This document shows positions 1 to 9,038 of a stretch of DNA of 64,000 nt, piece by piece; position 1 is the first letter of the stretch; each line of letters starts with the position of its first letter. This DNA comes from CAITJF01 sp032654645 (lineage in GTDB: Bacteria; Pseudomonadota; Gammaproteobacteria; Burkholderiales; Gallionellaceae): the NCBI GenBank assembly GCA_032654645.1, contig JAULAW010000005.1, positions 124,001 to 188,000 on the forward strand. The letters are read 5' to 3'. The notes under the pieces were generated by a model. That model was not told the DNA's origin, did no database searches, and worked only from the letters and a program-made list of their open reading frames with translations. The position numbers were made by a program, and so were the translations under genes.

Positions 1-1
1 G

Positions 2-1177
2 GCCAAGATCGAGCAGCGCCTTTACCGCGAGCACGTGAAGCGCGCGGGGCGCACACCGTTGCTGGTGCTCTATGACGTGACCTCGAGCTATCTGGAAGGC
101 GAGCAAAATGAACTGGCCGCCCACGGCTACAACCGCGATAAAAAAAGCGGCAAGCAGCAGATCGTGATCGGGCTGCTGACCGCGGATGACGGCGAGCCGC
201 TGGCAGTGCGAGTGTTCGAAGGCAACACCGCCGACCCCAGCACCGTGGCGGAGCAAATCCGCCTGCTGAAGGAGCAGTTCAAAATCGACGAAGTCGTGAT
301 GGTGGGCGACCGTGGCATGATCAAGGCCAAAGGAAAATTGGCGCTAGAAGGAAAGGGCTGGCACTACATTACCGCCCTGACGGATGCGCAGATTCGCACC
401 CTGCTCAAAAGCGGCGTCCTGCAAGCAGATCTGTTCGATAGCGAAATCTGTGAAGCCGAGCATGGCGACAAACGGCTCATTCTGCGCCGCAACGATCAGA
501 CGCGTGATCGCGAAGCGTTGCGCCGCAAGGATAAGCTCGCCACCTTGCAAGAAAAAATAGCGGCGCGCAACACCTTTGCCGGCGAGCATCCTCGCGCCAA
601 TGCCGAAGCCGGGTTGGCGCGGTTGCAGCGCTGGGTAAAAAGCCACAAGCTCACCGCGTTTGTCACGCTGTCGCTCGGCGTTGAAGATCGCAAAATATCT
701 TGCGACACCGATCAAGCGCTCATGCAGAATGCCGCCTTGCTTGATGGGTGTTACTGCCTGGAAACCGATGTGAGCCCGGAACACATGCAAGCTGCGACGG
801 TTCACGCGCGCTACGGTGATTTGCAGAAAGTCGAGCGGGATTTCCGCACCATGAAAACCGGCTTGCTGGAAGTGCGCCCTATCTTTTTGCGGAACGCCGA
901 GCGAACCAGAGCGCATGTGTTTGTGACCATGCTGTCACTGAAAATCGCCCGCGCTTTTGAAGGCCTGCTGCATGAGGCCATGGGCAAGATCGCTACCGGC
1001 ACAGAGGCGGTGACAATCGATGATGCGCTCGTCGCACTGTCTCGTCTGACCTACCTACATTACGAGTCAAATGAAGTATCGTTCACCCGCTTGCCACAAC
1101 CCGATGCGCTCCAATCTCGGATACTCAATGCACTCGGCCTAACGTTTCCTGCTGGAGCAGCTCAATGTAGGCAGTAA
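2..1177 (+). CDS. IS1634-type transposase, 5' end outside window
   Basis: DDE transposase of the IS4/IS1634 group. The frame is open from base 2 onward, so the GTG at 35 is internal and the real start lies before the window. The readable part shows an early acidic motif (VLYDVTSSYLEG), a second one (VVMVGDRGMIKAKGK) and a late DLQKVERDFRTMKTGLLEVRPI block, which together match the catalytic core of this family (Asp, Asp, Glu). The last third (HVFVTMLSLKIARAFEGLL) is the usual helical C-terminus. No outer inverted repeat could be assigned because the left end is missing. The following DUF4143 fragment begins abruptly 70 bases downstream, which fits insertion of this element into an ATPase gene. 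Confidence 0.85.
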   Translation, partial: AKIEQRLYREHVKRAGRTPLLVLYDVTSSYLEGEQNELAAHGYNRDKKSGKQQIVIGLLTADDGEPLAVRVFEGNTADPSTVAEQIRLLKEQFKIDEVVMVGDRGMIKAKGKLALEGKGWHYITALTDAQIRTLLKSGVLQADLFDSEICEAEHGDKRLILRRNDQTRDREALRRKDKLATLQEKIAARNTFAGEHPRANAEAGLARLQRWVKSHKLTAFVTLSLGVEDRKISCDTDQALMQNAALLDGCYCLETDVSPEHMQAATVHARYGDLQKVERDFRTMKTGLLEVRPIFLRNAERTRAHVFVTMLSLKIARAFEGLLHEAMGKIATGTEAVTIDDALVALSRLTYLHYESNEVSFTRLPQPDALQSRILNALGLTFPAGAAQCRQ

Positions 1178-1247
1178 GCTCTTTTGCGGAAAGTCAGTAA
1201 TTTTATTTAAACTCAATGTCTTGTAGCGATATATCGCCTTGGGCTAG

Positions 1248-1556
1248 ATGGAATATCCGTCTGAGCTGCTAAAGCAGGTGACTTGGGCGGATCGTGATTA
1301 CGTGATACATACCTATCGCGACAAGGATCAGGTCGAAGTGGATTTTGTGATCGAGGATTCTGCCGGTCAAGTTGCAGGAGTAGAAGTCAAAGCAGCGGCG
1401 AGTGTCAGCACGGGCGACCTGGCAGGACTAAAGAAGCTGGCTGCACTGGCAGGCAAGAAATTCGTTTACGGTATCGTACTATATGACGGCAACGATACAC
1501 TGCCAATTGGGGAACGGATCTGGGCCGTACCCATTTCCACCTTGTGGAGTGAATGA
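1248..1556 (+). pseudogene. C-terminal remnant of an AAA-type ATPase with DUF4143
   Basis: The 102 residues resemble only the end of DUF4143-containing ATPases: ELLKQVTW, then YRDKDQVEVDFVIED and VEVKAAASVSTGDLAGLKKLA, the PD-(D/E)XK-like strand pattern that closes the DUF4143 domain. Full proteins of this family are about 380-420 residues, so the Walker A/B ATPase part and the start of DUF4143 are gone. A stop codon directly precedes the ATG at 1248. The missing part probably lay where the upstream transposase now sits. It is unlikely to be functional. Confidence 0.65.
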
Positions 1557-1685
1557 CACTGTCGGGTGTGCGTTCCCAGAAACCGCGCAGTTCAAAGTTT
1601 GGCATCTGGATACGAAGAGAATCGAGCCACATGAGTTGCACGAACCGGCGGTGCAAGCATGAATTTGCTTTGTGTGGAAACCTGG

Positions 1686-2534
1686 TTACCCGGCCAATGT
1701 GTTCCTGCCGGCTTGCCAGGTTGAAAACGCAAACGCGCAGAACATCGCTATCAGCTCGAAGCTGCTCCTGATCACGCTTTCATCATCCTCAACCCAGACT
1801 GCCGCGCACCTCACCTTGATATCTACCAGCTTATTGTCGCCAAAGCATGCGGTATCGATCTGGATCGTGCCCTTCTCGCATTTCTGCGGCAGCGGCTTGA
1901 ACTCGTATTTCTCGGCGCGTTCAATCAACTCCGGCTCTATCCGGCCAGTATGAAAAATCTGGCACCGGGATTGATCAACGCCAAAGTATTCGAGCATCAT
2001 CCTCATCAAGGCAAACTGCCATTCCTCCCACATTACAATCTGCCGGTTTGCGCCAACCATCCAGGCGATGTGCAAATGAGATGGTACTCCACTTTCCGGA
2101 ATATCCATTTTTAGCGACACCGCGAAATCGATCAACATTTTCCACGCTGATTCCTTGTCGGCCGATGCGGCGCCATCATCCAGGCTTGACCACATTTTCA
2201 GTTCGATGCCTCCGATCGCAAGCGCTATGCGATTGGCTGCGGCATGCCGCGCATGGTGCAATGTTATCCGCTTATTCCCGGTGGATGCCTTTAGCGCGTC
2301 AACGGCGGCTTTCTTGATCGAGGCGGTCATCAGTTTGTCGCTTGCATTCTCGTCAAAGAAAAGCGGGACTGCCATGTCCGCGCCATGCACTGACTCGGCA
2401 TGCGCGAGCCAGTGGTCGATGATGTCGGTTTCCATTTCAGACAAATCAAAAACCAGCGGCAGTTGGCGGCGCGAGGTTGGGGTATTCAGTTTCCTGAATT
2501 TATTGTTGTGTAACAGGGCCTGATCCGGCAGCGC
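1686..2534 (-). pseudogene. Remnant of a large tyrosine-type site-specific recombinase
   Basis: The minus-strand frame is open from about 2534 to a stop at 1686, with a possible TTG start at 2444 but recombinase-like sequence upstream of it. The part near 2500-2450 reads KFRKLNTPTSRRQLPLVFDL, typical of the strand region before the catalytic box II of tyrosine recombinases, and further on LHHARHAAANRIAL carries an H-x-x-R-H pattern like the conserved HxLRH box. No N-terminal core-binding domain and no clear nucleophile tyrosine segment were found. I read it as a truncated or diverged recombinase. The C-terminal 130 residues are not recognised. Confidence 0.4.
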
Positions 2535-2910
2535 TTATTATTTAAAATTTCCAACAACCCCCGTTCCAAATCTGGTAGTCTTTAATTTGCTGTTGTATCG
2601 GTTCCTGGTTGGCCCGCCGTAACGCCGTCTTGTCTTCCTGTTGGAAGGTGAGCCGGGTCTGACGGCCCGCGAGTGGCTGGCCTGGTTCAAGTGCGACGGA
2701 ATGTGCCGTATCGAAGCGCTGCCAGCGAGCAGGTCAGCAGATCCTATGAGGGTGCGAGGCTCCAACCATTTACGACGAATCCGTCGCCAATCGAGTTGCG
2801 AGGGCCTTTCCATACGCTCGAATTCCATAACGGAGTTTGGCGTATATATCATCATATCTGTCTTTCCTTGCGAGTTCTGGCCGTGCCCTTTTTATTTAAC
2901 AGGGGTAGCC
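2535..2910. other. Intergenic debris, no gene supported
   Basis: No reading frame here resembles a known family. It separates the recombinase remnant from the acyl-CoA dehydrogenase tail. The last bases contain AGGGG at 2901-2905, which could serve as a ribosome binding site for the ATG at 2911. It most likely represents junction DNA left by past insertions and deletions. Confidence 0.4.
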
Positions 2911-3186
2911 ATGTCTCATCCTGAATTACTCGATGCCGTCTCCACGATATACCAGCAGCCAGACGCCATGTTGCGGGTATTGGAAGGCAAAGCGGCGGCA
3001 GCCGAGGCGGCACTGGAAGTCACCGACATCGCCATGCGCGTATGTGGCGGTGCGGCGTTCCGCAAAGGCGCAGGCGTCGAACGTTATTTCCGTGACGCAC
3101 GCGCCGCTTCCTGCATGGCGCCGACTTCAGATGTGGCATTCGATTTCATCGGCAAAATTGTCTGCGGCATGCCGTTATTCGATTGA
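2911..3186 (+). pseudogene. C-terminal fragment of an acyl-CoA dehydrogenase-like flavoprotein
   Basis: The 91 residues match the last helices of the acyl-CoA dehydrogenase family: ALEVTDIAMRVCGGAAFRKG, the helix with the conserved CGG turn, followed by GVERYFRDARAA and a short C-terminal tail. Normal members have about 380-400 residues, so the N-terminal and beta-barrel domains and most FAD contacts are absent. It ends 12 bases before the next ATG and could still be translated, because AGGGG precedes its ATG, but catalysis is not possible. The pairing with a substrate-binding protein downstream suggests both came from one sulfonate/phosphonate-type operon. Confidence 0.7.
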
Positions 3187-3197
3187 GGAGCACGCAC

Positions 3198-4064
3198 ATG
3201 TCCAGTCCGCTGGTAATGGGTGCGGTAGCGTACGCGCCAAAAGTGGTGACGATTTGGGAAGGCTTCAAGGAATACTTCCGCCGTCACGATTTCGAGTTCG
3301 ACTTCATTCTCTATTCGAACTACGAACGCCAGGTCGAGGCGCTGTTTGACGGTTCCATAGACATCGCATGGAACTCGCCTCTGGCATGGGTGAGGGCAGA
3401 ACGCATGGCGCGCGCACGGGGCCAGAGCGTGCGTGCCGTAGCCATGCGCGACACCGATTGCGACCTCGCCTCAGTGCTGGTGGTGCGCAGTAATTCCCCC
3501 ATCGTCGCGACTGGGGAGTTATCCGGCATGAGCGGAAAGATCATCGGTTTCGGCGCAATAGATTCGCCCCAGGCCAGCCTGATCCCCCTCGAGTATTTGC
3601 GCACGCATGGTTTGGTCGCCGGGCGCGACTACACAGCCCGGTACTTCGATGTGCTCAGCGGAAAACATGGCGATCACATCGGCGGCGAGCGCGATGCGGC
3701 GCTGGCTCTGATGGCAGGCGAAATTGATGCGGCATGGATGATCGAAGGCAACTATACCGCGTTTTCGCATGAAGGCGTTTTGCCTGCGGGGGCTACCCGC
3801 ATTGTGGCGCGCATGGGGGGCTACGACCATTGCAACTTTACCGCAAGCCCCACCGCTCCGGAGGAATTGGTGGCGCGCTTTGTCGAGTTGCTTCTGGGCA
3901 TGGGCTGGGATGACCCGGAAGTACGTCCGCTACTGGAACTGGAAGGGCTCAAGGCGTGGCGATCCGGGCGCACGAACGGCTATGGCTGGCTGGAGCGCGC
4001 AGTGGACGACGAGAAATTCTATGACGCAAAAGGAAACATCCTGGCCATCGGTTACCGATATTGA
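3198..4064 (+). CDS. PhnD/SsuA-like substrate-binding protein, no signal peptide
   Basis: A 288-residue protein of the phosphate/phosphonate-type periplasmic binding family: GAVAYAPKVVTIWEGFKEYF at the start, then the ligand-loop segment VEALFDGSIDIAWNSPLAWV, and GEIDAAWMIEGNYTAFSHEG in the second lobe. The ATG at 3198 is chosen because GAGGAG at 3185-3190 lies 7 bases upstream; a TTG at 3183 is also in frame. There is no cleavable signal peptide, so it is either cytosolic or a sensor-like relative. No permease or ATPase follows. The gene sits directly behind an acyl-CoA dehydrogenase remnant, so its original transporter or enzyme partners may have been lost. Confidence 0.8.
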   Translation: MSSPLVMGAVAYAPKVVTIWEGFKEYFRRHDFEFDFILYSNYERQVEALFDGSIDIAWNSPLAWVRAERMARARGQSVRAVAMRDTDCDLASVLVVRSNSPIVATGELSGMSGKIIGFGAIDSPQASLIPLEYLRTHGLVAGRDYTARYFDVLSGKHGDHIGGERDAALALMAGEIDAAWMIEGNYTAFSHEGVLPAGATRIVARMGGYDHCNFTASPTAPEELVARFVELLLGMGWDDPEVRPLLELEGLKAWRSGRTNGYGWLERAVDDEKFYDAKGNILAIGYRY

Positions 4065-4174
4065 ATATCCGGGGCAAGGCGCCGAAGGCCATCTGCAGCT
4101 ACAAGCTGGATAAGGTACAAGGCCCGAAAAAACTTGCTGCAAGTTCTGGAAAAAATTAATTAAAGGAGATGATT

Positions 4175-4969
4175 ATGAAAAAATTTGTATTTGCTGCAAC
4201 GCTGGTTTCCTCAATGATGTCTGTGCAGGGCGTGATGGCTGCTGAGGCTATCACCATTACGGGCGATCCCTGCACCGTGCCTTTAGCCAAAATGCTGGGA
4301 ACGGCGTTTACCAAGAAGACCGGGAAAAATGTGGAGGTTGAGGGGGCATCCTGCGGCGCCGGTATTTACAAGGCCAGCCAGGGAAGTGCAGATATCGGTG
4401 TGAGCACCCATGAAGTGGTGCTTTCCTATCTCCCGGCTGGAACCGTCAACACAGTTATCGCCAAGGCGCCCACGGTTGTGCTGGTTAACAGGAACAACCC
4501 GGTAAACGATCTGAAGCTACAGCAACTCAAGGACATCCTCTCCGGCAAGATAAAGAACTGGAAGGAAATCGGCGGCAACGATCTGGAAATAAAGAATGTC
4601 CTCCTGCAGCCCTGCACCACCACAATCTTTCCCAAGAGATCCGCTCCGTTCGGCAAAGACATAGTCAGGCTGGCACCCGAAAAGCCGGGTAACCCCGTGG
4701 AAGGAACCAACAAACTGGTTGAGGCAAATGAAGGGGCTATGGGGCTACAGATTTACGGCTATGAAAGCCCATCCGTCAAGGTGCTGACCATAGACGGATA
4801 CCTGCCTGACGCGAAAACCTTTCCTGCCAAATATGACTTCTATCAGGACTACAACGTCGTCACGCGGGCGGACGCGAAAAGTGATGCCAAGGCCTTCATA
4901 GATTTTGCCTTGAGTCCGGAAGGTCAGGAGATAGTGGCCTCGCTCAAGCACATAGGGGTGAAGAAGTAG
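4175..4969 (+). CDS. PstS-like periplasmic substrate-binding protein
   Basis: A 264-residue exported protein with a signal peptide (MKKFVFAATLVSSMMSVQGVMAAE) and the fold signature of the PstS/PBP-like family: ITITGDPCTVPLAKMLGTAF, then GSADIGVSTHEV, LVNRNNPVNDLKLQQLKDIL and NEGAMGLQIYGYE. The start at 4175 has AAAGGAG at 4162-4168. Two cysteines (GDPC and GASC) in the ligand-facing loops and a third in LQPCTTT are unusual for a plain phosphate binder and may form a disulfide or contact a different oxyanion. No pstCAB genes are nearby. It precedes the rhodanese and transglutaminase genes on the same strand, so it may be part of the same accessory group. Confidence 0.75.
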   Translation: MKKFVFAATLVSSMMSVQGVMAAEAITITGDPCTVPLAKMLGTAFTKKTGKNVEVEGASCGAGIYKASQGSADIGVSTHEVVLSYLPAGTVNTVIAKAPTVVLVNRNNPVNDLKLQQLKDILSGKIKNWKEIGGNDLEIKNVLLQPCTTTIFPKRSAPFGKDIVRLAPEKPGNPVEGTNKLVEANEGAMGLQIYGYESPSVKVLTIDGYLPDAKTFPAKYDFYQDYNVVTRADAKSDAKAFIDFALSPEGQEIVASLKHIGVKK

Positions 4970-5354
4970 GGTAGGGCGCTTTTTGCATTACTGGGCGTTT
5001 GTTGCAGGAATGAATTATTTCAAAGCATGCGGCGGGATAAGGCTCCCAGAGCTTCAAATGGGGTTGGAATAATGTGGCGTTATCCCTGCCGCATCATCTA
5101 AATCGGTCGTTGAGGAGAGTGTCTGATGAAAGAGTGGCGCAGGTGTATAGGATTTTTTTCCAGACTGGGCATGACTCTGTTTTTCTTGGGCGGGAGTGCT
5201 ATCTGTATCGCGCAGGTGGCAGATATCCCGCAGGCTGAATTGATGCAACGCATCAAGACTCACCAGGCGGGACTGATATTAGATGTGCGCAGTACGTATG
5301 AGTACGCGGCAGGCCATATACCAGGTGCAATCAATATCCCTCATGATCAGCTAG

Positions 5355-5371
5355 CAGCCTGTCTGGCTTCC
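5355..5371 (+). repeat. Left terminal inverted repeat of the IS1182-type element
   Basis: This 17-base end is an exact reverse complement of 6958-6974 and is preceded by the CTAG target copy at 5351-5354. Because CTAG is itself palindromic, the apparent repeat extends to 21 bases. Confidence 0.9.
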
Positions 5372-5459
5372 ACGATAAAAAATATCGTAAACAACCAACA
5401 AATTACAGTTGCGGTGCGGTATAATTACGCTTGTTAATCAATAAGTTGAATATAATTCC

Positions 5460-6815
5460 ATGAGCCGCTTCAAGCCGATCAAACGTGACATGAACTACCT
5501 GTTCCCGCCTTCGATGAGCGACTGGCTACCGGAGCATCACTTGTCGCGATTTGTTGTTGAGATTGTCGATCAGCTGGACCTGAAGCCCATGGAACGCGCC
5601 TACGGCACCAGCGGGAGCGATCCGTATCACCCGGCATTGCTGCTGTCCGTTCTGGTTTACGGCTACGCCACGGGCGTGTTCTCCAGCCGCAAGCTGGAAA
5701 ACGCCACCTACGATTCGGTCGCCTTCCGCTTTGTGGCCGCAGACGAGCACCCCGACCACAACACGCTGAACACCTTCCGCAAACGGTTCCTGAAAGAGAT
5801 CGAAGGGCTGATGGTGCAAGTCCTGTTGATCGCCCGCACCCTGGGCGTGCTCAACCTCGGCAACATCGCGCTGGACGGCAGCAAGATCAAAGCCAACGCA
5901 TCCAAACACAGCGCCATGAGTTACGGGCACATCAATAAGCTGGAAGAACAACTGAAATGCGAAGTAAAGAAGCTCATGGAGCTGGCCGAAGCGGCGGACA
6001 ACGAGAAGATACCGGACGGCATGAACCTGCCCGACGAGATCGCCCGCCGCGAAGATTGCCTCAAGGCTATCGCCGGGGCTAAAGCCAAGATCGAAGAGCG
6101 CGCCAAAGAACGGTTCGAGCAAGAGCAAGCCGACTACCAGGCCAAGCTTGCCAAGCGCGAAGCGAAGGCAAAGGAAAGCGGAAACAAACCTCGGGGCAAA
6201 CCTCCTGCTCCCCCTGTGGAAGGCGCGCAGGACAAAGACCAGATCAACCTCACCGACGAAGAATCGCGCATCATGAAAGTATCCGACGGCGGGTTCGACC
6301 AGTGCTACAACAGCCAGATTGCGGTGGACATGGACAGCATGCTGATCGTGACGAGCAACACCGTGCAGGCGTGCAACGACAAGCAGCAAGTCGAACCGAT
6401 ACTCGAACAGCTCAAGGCATTGCCGGTCGAGCTGGGCAAGCCCGGCAATCTGGTCGCGGACACGGGTTATTTCTCGGAGGCCAACGTCAATGCCTGCGGC
6501 GAACAGAAAATCACCCCGTTGATCGCGGTGAAGCGCGAGGAACACCACCCCGACCCGATGGCGCGATTCACCGAGCCGCCGCCACTATCGGCGGATGCCA
6601 CGGAGGTCGAGAAGATGCGCCATTTGCTGCTGACGATGGCGGGGCGGGCACTCTATGCGAAACGCAAATGCACGGTGGAACCGGTGTTCGGCATCATCAA
6701 GGCGATACTGGGATTCCGGCAATTCTCGTTGCGGGGATTGGAAAACGTCAGCGGCGAGTTTAATCTGGTCGCGATGGCGTGGAATTTGAAGCGAATGTTC
6801 GTGTTGGCGGGGTAG
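5460..6815 (+). CDS. IS1182-family transposase
   Basis: A 451-residue DDE transposase. The N-terminus (RDMNYLFPPSMSDWLPEHHL) and GVFSSRKLENATYDSVAFRF are typical of the family's DNA-binding part. The first catalytic Asp is in NIALDGSKIKANASKH, the second in NLVADTGYFSEANV and the Glu in KRKCTVEPVFGIIKAILGFR. Residues about 160-270 form a long charged, alanine/lysine-rich coiled region, usual for IS1182. The frame is intact, so the copy may be active. It begins 105 bases from the left end and its stop is 159 bases from the right end. Confidence 0.92.
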   Translation: MSRFKPIKRDMNYLFPPSMSDWLPEHHLSRFVVEIVDQLDLKPMERAYGTSGSDPYHPALLLSVLVYGYATGVFSSRKLENATYDSVAFRFVAADEHPDHNTLNTFRKRFLKEIEGLMVQVLLIARTLGVLNLGNIALDGSKIKANASKHSAMSYGHINKLEEQLKCEVKKLMELAEAADNEKIPDGMNLPDEIARREDCLKAIAGAKAKIEERAKERFEQEQADYQAKLAKREAKAKESGNKPRGKPPAPPVEGAQDKDQINLTDEESRIMKVSDGGFDQCYNSQIAVDMDSMLIVTSNTVQACNDKQQVEPILEQLKALPVELGKPGNLVADTGYFSEANVNACGEQKITPLIAVKREEHHPDPMARFTEPPPLSADATEVEKMRHLLLTMAGRALYAKRKCTVEPVFGIIKAILGFRQFSLRGLENVSGEFNLVAMAWNLKRMFVLAG

Positions 6816-6957
6816 TTTTGAGCGGCAACGAGGCGATTTGCGATGAAAATGACCGTTATCAAGCGACCAAAAACAGTTTGATGAGAAACTGAAAATGCAA
6901 TTTATGAAATCACGATCAAATCCGCTCGGCAAGTCCGAGTTGTTGTTGAGATTAACG

Positions 6958-6974
6958 GGAAGCCAGACAGGCTG
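6958..6974 (-). repeat. Right terminal inverted repeat of the IS1182-type element
   Basis: Exact reverse complement of 5355-5371. It is followed by the second CTAG copy (6975-6978), after which the rhodanese frame resumes. Confidence 0.9.
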
Positions 6975-7201
6975 CTAGGCTCCCGGATTGCTGAGATCGA
7001 TGCGCACAAAAACAAGGATGTTGTGCTGTATTGCGGCAGCGGCGGGCGTGTAGTTACCGCCGCGCATACCTTGCGAGCTGAGGGTTTTAACAAATTGCTG
7101 CATCTGGAAGGGGACATGGACGGTTGGCGCAGTAACCGTGATCTGCCGATACAAAAATGCCAAGCCTGCTGATCAATCAGGGGGGCATAAAACAGAGGCG
7201 C

Positions 7202-7540
7202 ATGATGTCTGCTGCCAATGAACTGGAATTACTGCGCACGGCCCTTTCGCTGGATTGCACTCTGTTCACCGTTCAGCGGCATTCATCACGGCCCAAAGGC
7301 AGTATCCGGGTGGACTGCTTCGTTTCACAGGGAGCGAGCTGTCCAGGGCTGATAAAGATAACCAACCTCGTAGCCAGCGTACTCAAATACCACCGGAATG
7401 GCCACGGGTTGGCCTTGAGCGACAGAGAGGGCGTAGATCGGAATTTAGTCGCCGCATTGTCCAATAAACTCGAACTGGATATTAAACACGAGAGGCTGAA
7501 CTCAAAAAACCATTGCTATCCCAAGTTGTTTTTTTATTGA
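7202..7540 (+). CDS. Small protein of unknown function
   Basis: 112 residues beginning MMSAANELELLRTALSLDC. AGAGG at about 7193-7197 lies just upstream of the first of two adjacent ATGs (7202, 7205). I do not recognise the family. The sequence is soluble, without signal peptide or membrane segment, with four cysteines and a basic middle (RHSSRPKGSIRVDC). It ends 16 bases before the transglutaminase-like gene on the same strand, with GAAAGGAG between, so the two may be cotranscribed. A coding-potential test would be useful because the composition is weakly coding. Confidence 0.45.
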   Translation: MMSAANELELLRTALSLDCTLFTVQRHSSRPKGSIRVDCFVSQGASCPGLIKITNLVASVLKYHRNGHGLALSDREGVDRNLVAALSNKLELDIKHERLNSKNHCYPKLFFY

Positions 7541-7556
7541 AAGAAAGGAGTTTTAA

Positions 7557-8567
7557 ATGTTTGCACGAATATTATGGGTGCTGTTATGTGCGTTGTTTAT
7601 TTTCCCTTGTTCCTTGATGGCCAAGGACAGGAGCGGTGAAGTCGAACTTGCCGTTACCGTCGCTGCCCCGGATGACAGCAAGGATGTAAGGGTCTGGATT
7701 CCCTATCCTGTATCGAATAGTACTCAGGATATATCGGATGTCAGAATAAACGGTAATTTCTCGCAAAGCGGCATTTACGGTGAGAAAGAAACGGGTAACC
7801 TTGCCCTATATGCCGAGTGGAAAACGCCAACAAAAGATCGGGCTATCACACTGACCTTCAATGCTACGGCAAAGGAATTGATAAAAAAAGATTTCCCCGC
7901 AGTGGAGTACGCTATCCCTGTTGAAATAAAGGAATACCTCAAGAGCACTGCGTTTATTCCGACGGATGGCAAGGTCAAGGAAATTGCTCTCAGCATAACC
8001 AATGACAAGCAGAAAATCAGCGAAAAGGCGCGGGCCGTTTACCAGTGGGTGGTTGAAAATACGGTAAGGGATCCGGATGTCAAGGGGTGCGGCACCGGCG
8101 AAGTTGAAAAAGTGATCGCAAAGAAGGGCGGAAAGTGTGCTGATATAAGTTCGGTTTTTGTTTCAGTTGCCAGGGCAGCCGGAGTGCCGGCACGGGAAGT
8201 TTTCGGTCTCAGGCTGGGAAAAAAGGATGAAGAGGATATGACCGGCGGGCATCACTGCTGGGCCGAGTTCTACGTGCCCGGTTCCGGCTGGGTTCCGGCG
8301 GATCCTGCGGATGTCAGAAAAATCATGTTGGTAGACAAGCTGGATATTAAGGGCGCTCAAGACAAAATAGACTATTATTTTGGTGGAGTTGACCAATACA
8401 GAATTGCGCTGGCCAGAGGCGGAAGGGGGTATTACCTGAACCCGCGCCAGAATGACGGCCCTCTGAACTACTTCATGTATCCCTATGCTGAGGTAAATGG
8501 GAAGTCCCTTGAATGGCTGGCAGTTCAGACCGACCTGAAATATAAAATCAAGTTTAAGGCACATTGA
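7557..8567 (+). CDS. Exported transglutaminase-like cysteine protease family protein
   Basis: 336 residues with a signal peptide (cleavage likely after CSLMA). An N-terminal beta-rich region (about residues 28-130, VWIPYPVSN as in many transglutaminase-core proteins) is followed by the catalytic core: Cys in KKGGKCADISSVFVSVARAAG, His in GGHHCWAEFYVPG and Asp in WVPADPADVRK. All three catalytic residues are present. GGAG precedes the ATG by about 7 bases. Bacterial members cleave or crosslink peptides in the periplasm, but the substrate here is unknown. It lies between the rhodanese and the cytochrome cluster and is separated from the latter by 692 bases with its own promoter, so it is probably not in that operon. 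Confidence 0.85.
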   Translation: MFARILWVLLCALFIFPCSLMAKDRSGEVELAVTVAAPDDSKDVRVWIPYPVSNSTQDISDVRINGNFSQSGIYGEKETGNLALYAEWKTPTKDRAITLTFNATAKELIKKDFPAVEYAIPVEIKEYLKSTAFIPTDGKVKEIALSITNDKQKISEKARAVYQWVVENTVRDPDVKGCGTGEVEKVIAKKGGKCADISSVFVSVARAAGVPAREVFGLRLGKKDEEDMTGGHHCWAEFYVPGSGWVPADPADVRKIMLVDKLDIKGAQDKIDYYFGGVDQYRIALARGGRGYYLNPRQNDGPLNYFMYPYAEVNGKSLEWLAVQTDLKYKIKFKAH

Positions 8568-8996
8568 TCCTGCTTTTTAATTTGAATGCCGCGAAGCGTC
8601 ATTCATCACTCTCCTCCATTAGGGGGGTATGAGAAATAACCTGCCACTTAGAAATCGTTTTTTGATTGCTGGGTGGAATGGCTATAACCAATGTTGCGTT
8701 GCGGAAAAAATTTAGTTTCGGCCAACCTTAAGGTTAACCTGCACTGAAACTTCGTTTTTCGCGCCTTACTGACGACTCCGCACGGGCTGCTTTTGCCCGT
8801 AGCGGATCGGCGTCCCCTTGCGGGGCATTTGGGCGAACGCTGAATTTTTAGAAGTGCTCTATAGTTGTATCTCACGAATTTATCTCGCGGAAGTTATCTT
8901 TGCAAAGCCAACTGGATAAGCCAACTGGATAACCTGACAAACATCGCCGCAAGCCATTGGTTATTGTGTCCTGCGGGTATGAAACGTTCCGGCTCT

Positions 8997-9010
8997 TTGA
9001 CGTAGATCAA
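8997..9010 (+). promoter_or_regulatory. FNR/ANR-type binding site, class II position
   Basis: TTGACGTAGATCAA matches the FNR consensus TTGAT-N4-ATCAA except for one base. Its centre (9003.5) is 41.5 bases before 9045. TATATT at 9033-9038 would then be the -10 box. This is the geometry of a class II FNR-activated promoter, so the cytochrome cluster is probably induced when oxygen is low. FNR and CRP sites can look similar, but the C at position 5 and the ATCAA half favour FNR. Confidence 0.65.
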
Positions 9011-9032
9011 AAAAGAGGGGGGGGGGTTATGC

Positions 9033-9038
9033 TATATT
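9033..9038 (+). promoter_or_regulatory. Predicted -10 box for the cytochrome cluster
   Basis: TATATT lies 22 bases after the FNR-like box, giving a predicted start near 9045. TATGCT at 9028-9033 is an alternative. Confidence 0.45.

Larger units (their letters stand above)
5355..6974 (+). mobile_element. Complete IS1182-type insertion sequence, 1620 bp
   Basis: The ends are a perfect 17-bp inverted repeat (CAGCCTGTCTGGCTTCC at 5355-5371; its reverse complement at 6958-6974). Both ends are flanked by CTAG (5351-5354 and 6975-6978), a 4-bp target duplication. Deleting the element and one CTAG restores the host rhodanese frame, which proves the boundaries. It carries one transposase gene in the plus direction. 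TATAAT boxes at 5420-5425 and 5451-5456 lie just upstream of the transposase start. Its length is normal for the family. Confidence 0.92.
5126..7172 (+). pseudogene. Exported rhodanese gene split by an IS1182-type element
   Basis: The 5' part (5126-5354) encodes a signal peptide-like N-terminus and the rhodanese start LILDVRSTYEYAAGHIPGAI; the 3' part (6979-7172) encodes RIAEIDAHKNKDVVLYCGSG, with the catalytic cysteine loop CGSGGR, and ends at TGA 7170-7172. Joining them at the duplicated CTAG gives an uninterrupted 140-residue frame reading HDQLGSRIAEID, a normal single-domain periplasmic sulfurtransferase. The start ATG has GAGGAG at 5112-5117. The exact repair implies that the insertion is recent and the gene is otherwise undamaged. 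The left piece now ends in unrelated residues after LAAC. Confidence 0.92.

Noticed and set aside
4175..4969. Calling the PstS-like protein a phosphate transporter component pstS
   Set aside because: There are no pst genes nearby and the ligand loops contain unusual cysteines, so the ligand is not certain.
5526..6548. Long minus-strand frame of 340 codons over the IS1182-type transposase
   Set aside because: It is a shadow of the transposase on the opposite strand; its sequence matches no family and the plus-strand frame has clear catalytic motifs.
8600..8880. Possible structured RNA or riboswitch in the long leader region
   Set aside because: Only short isolated hairpins are visible, with no known riboswitch core.
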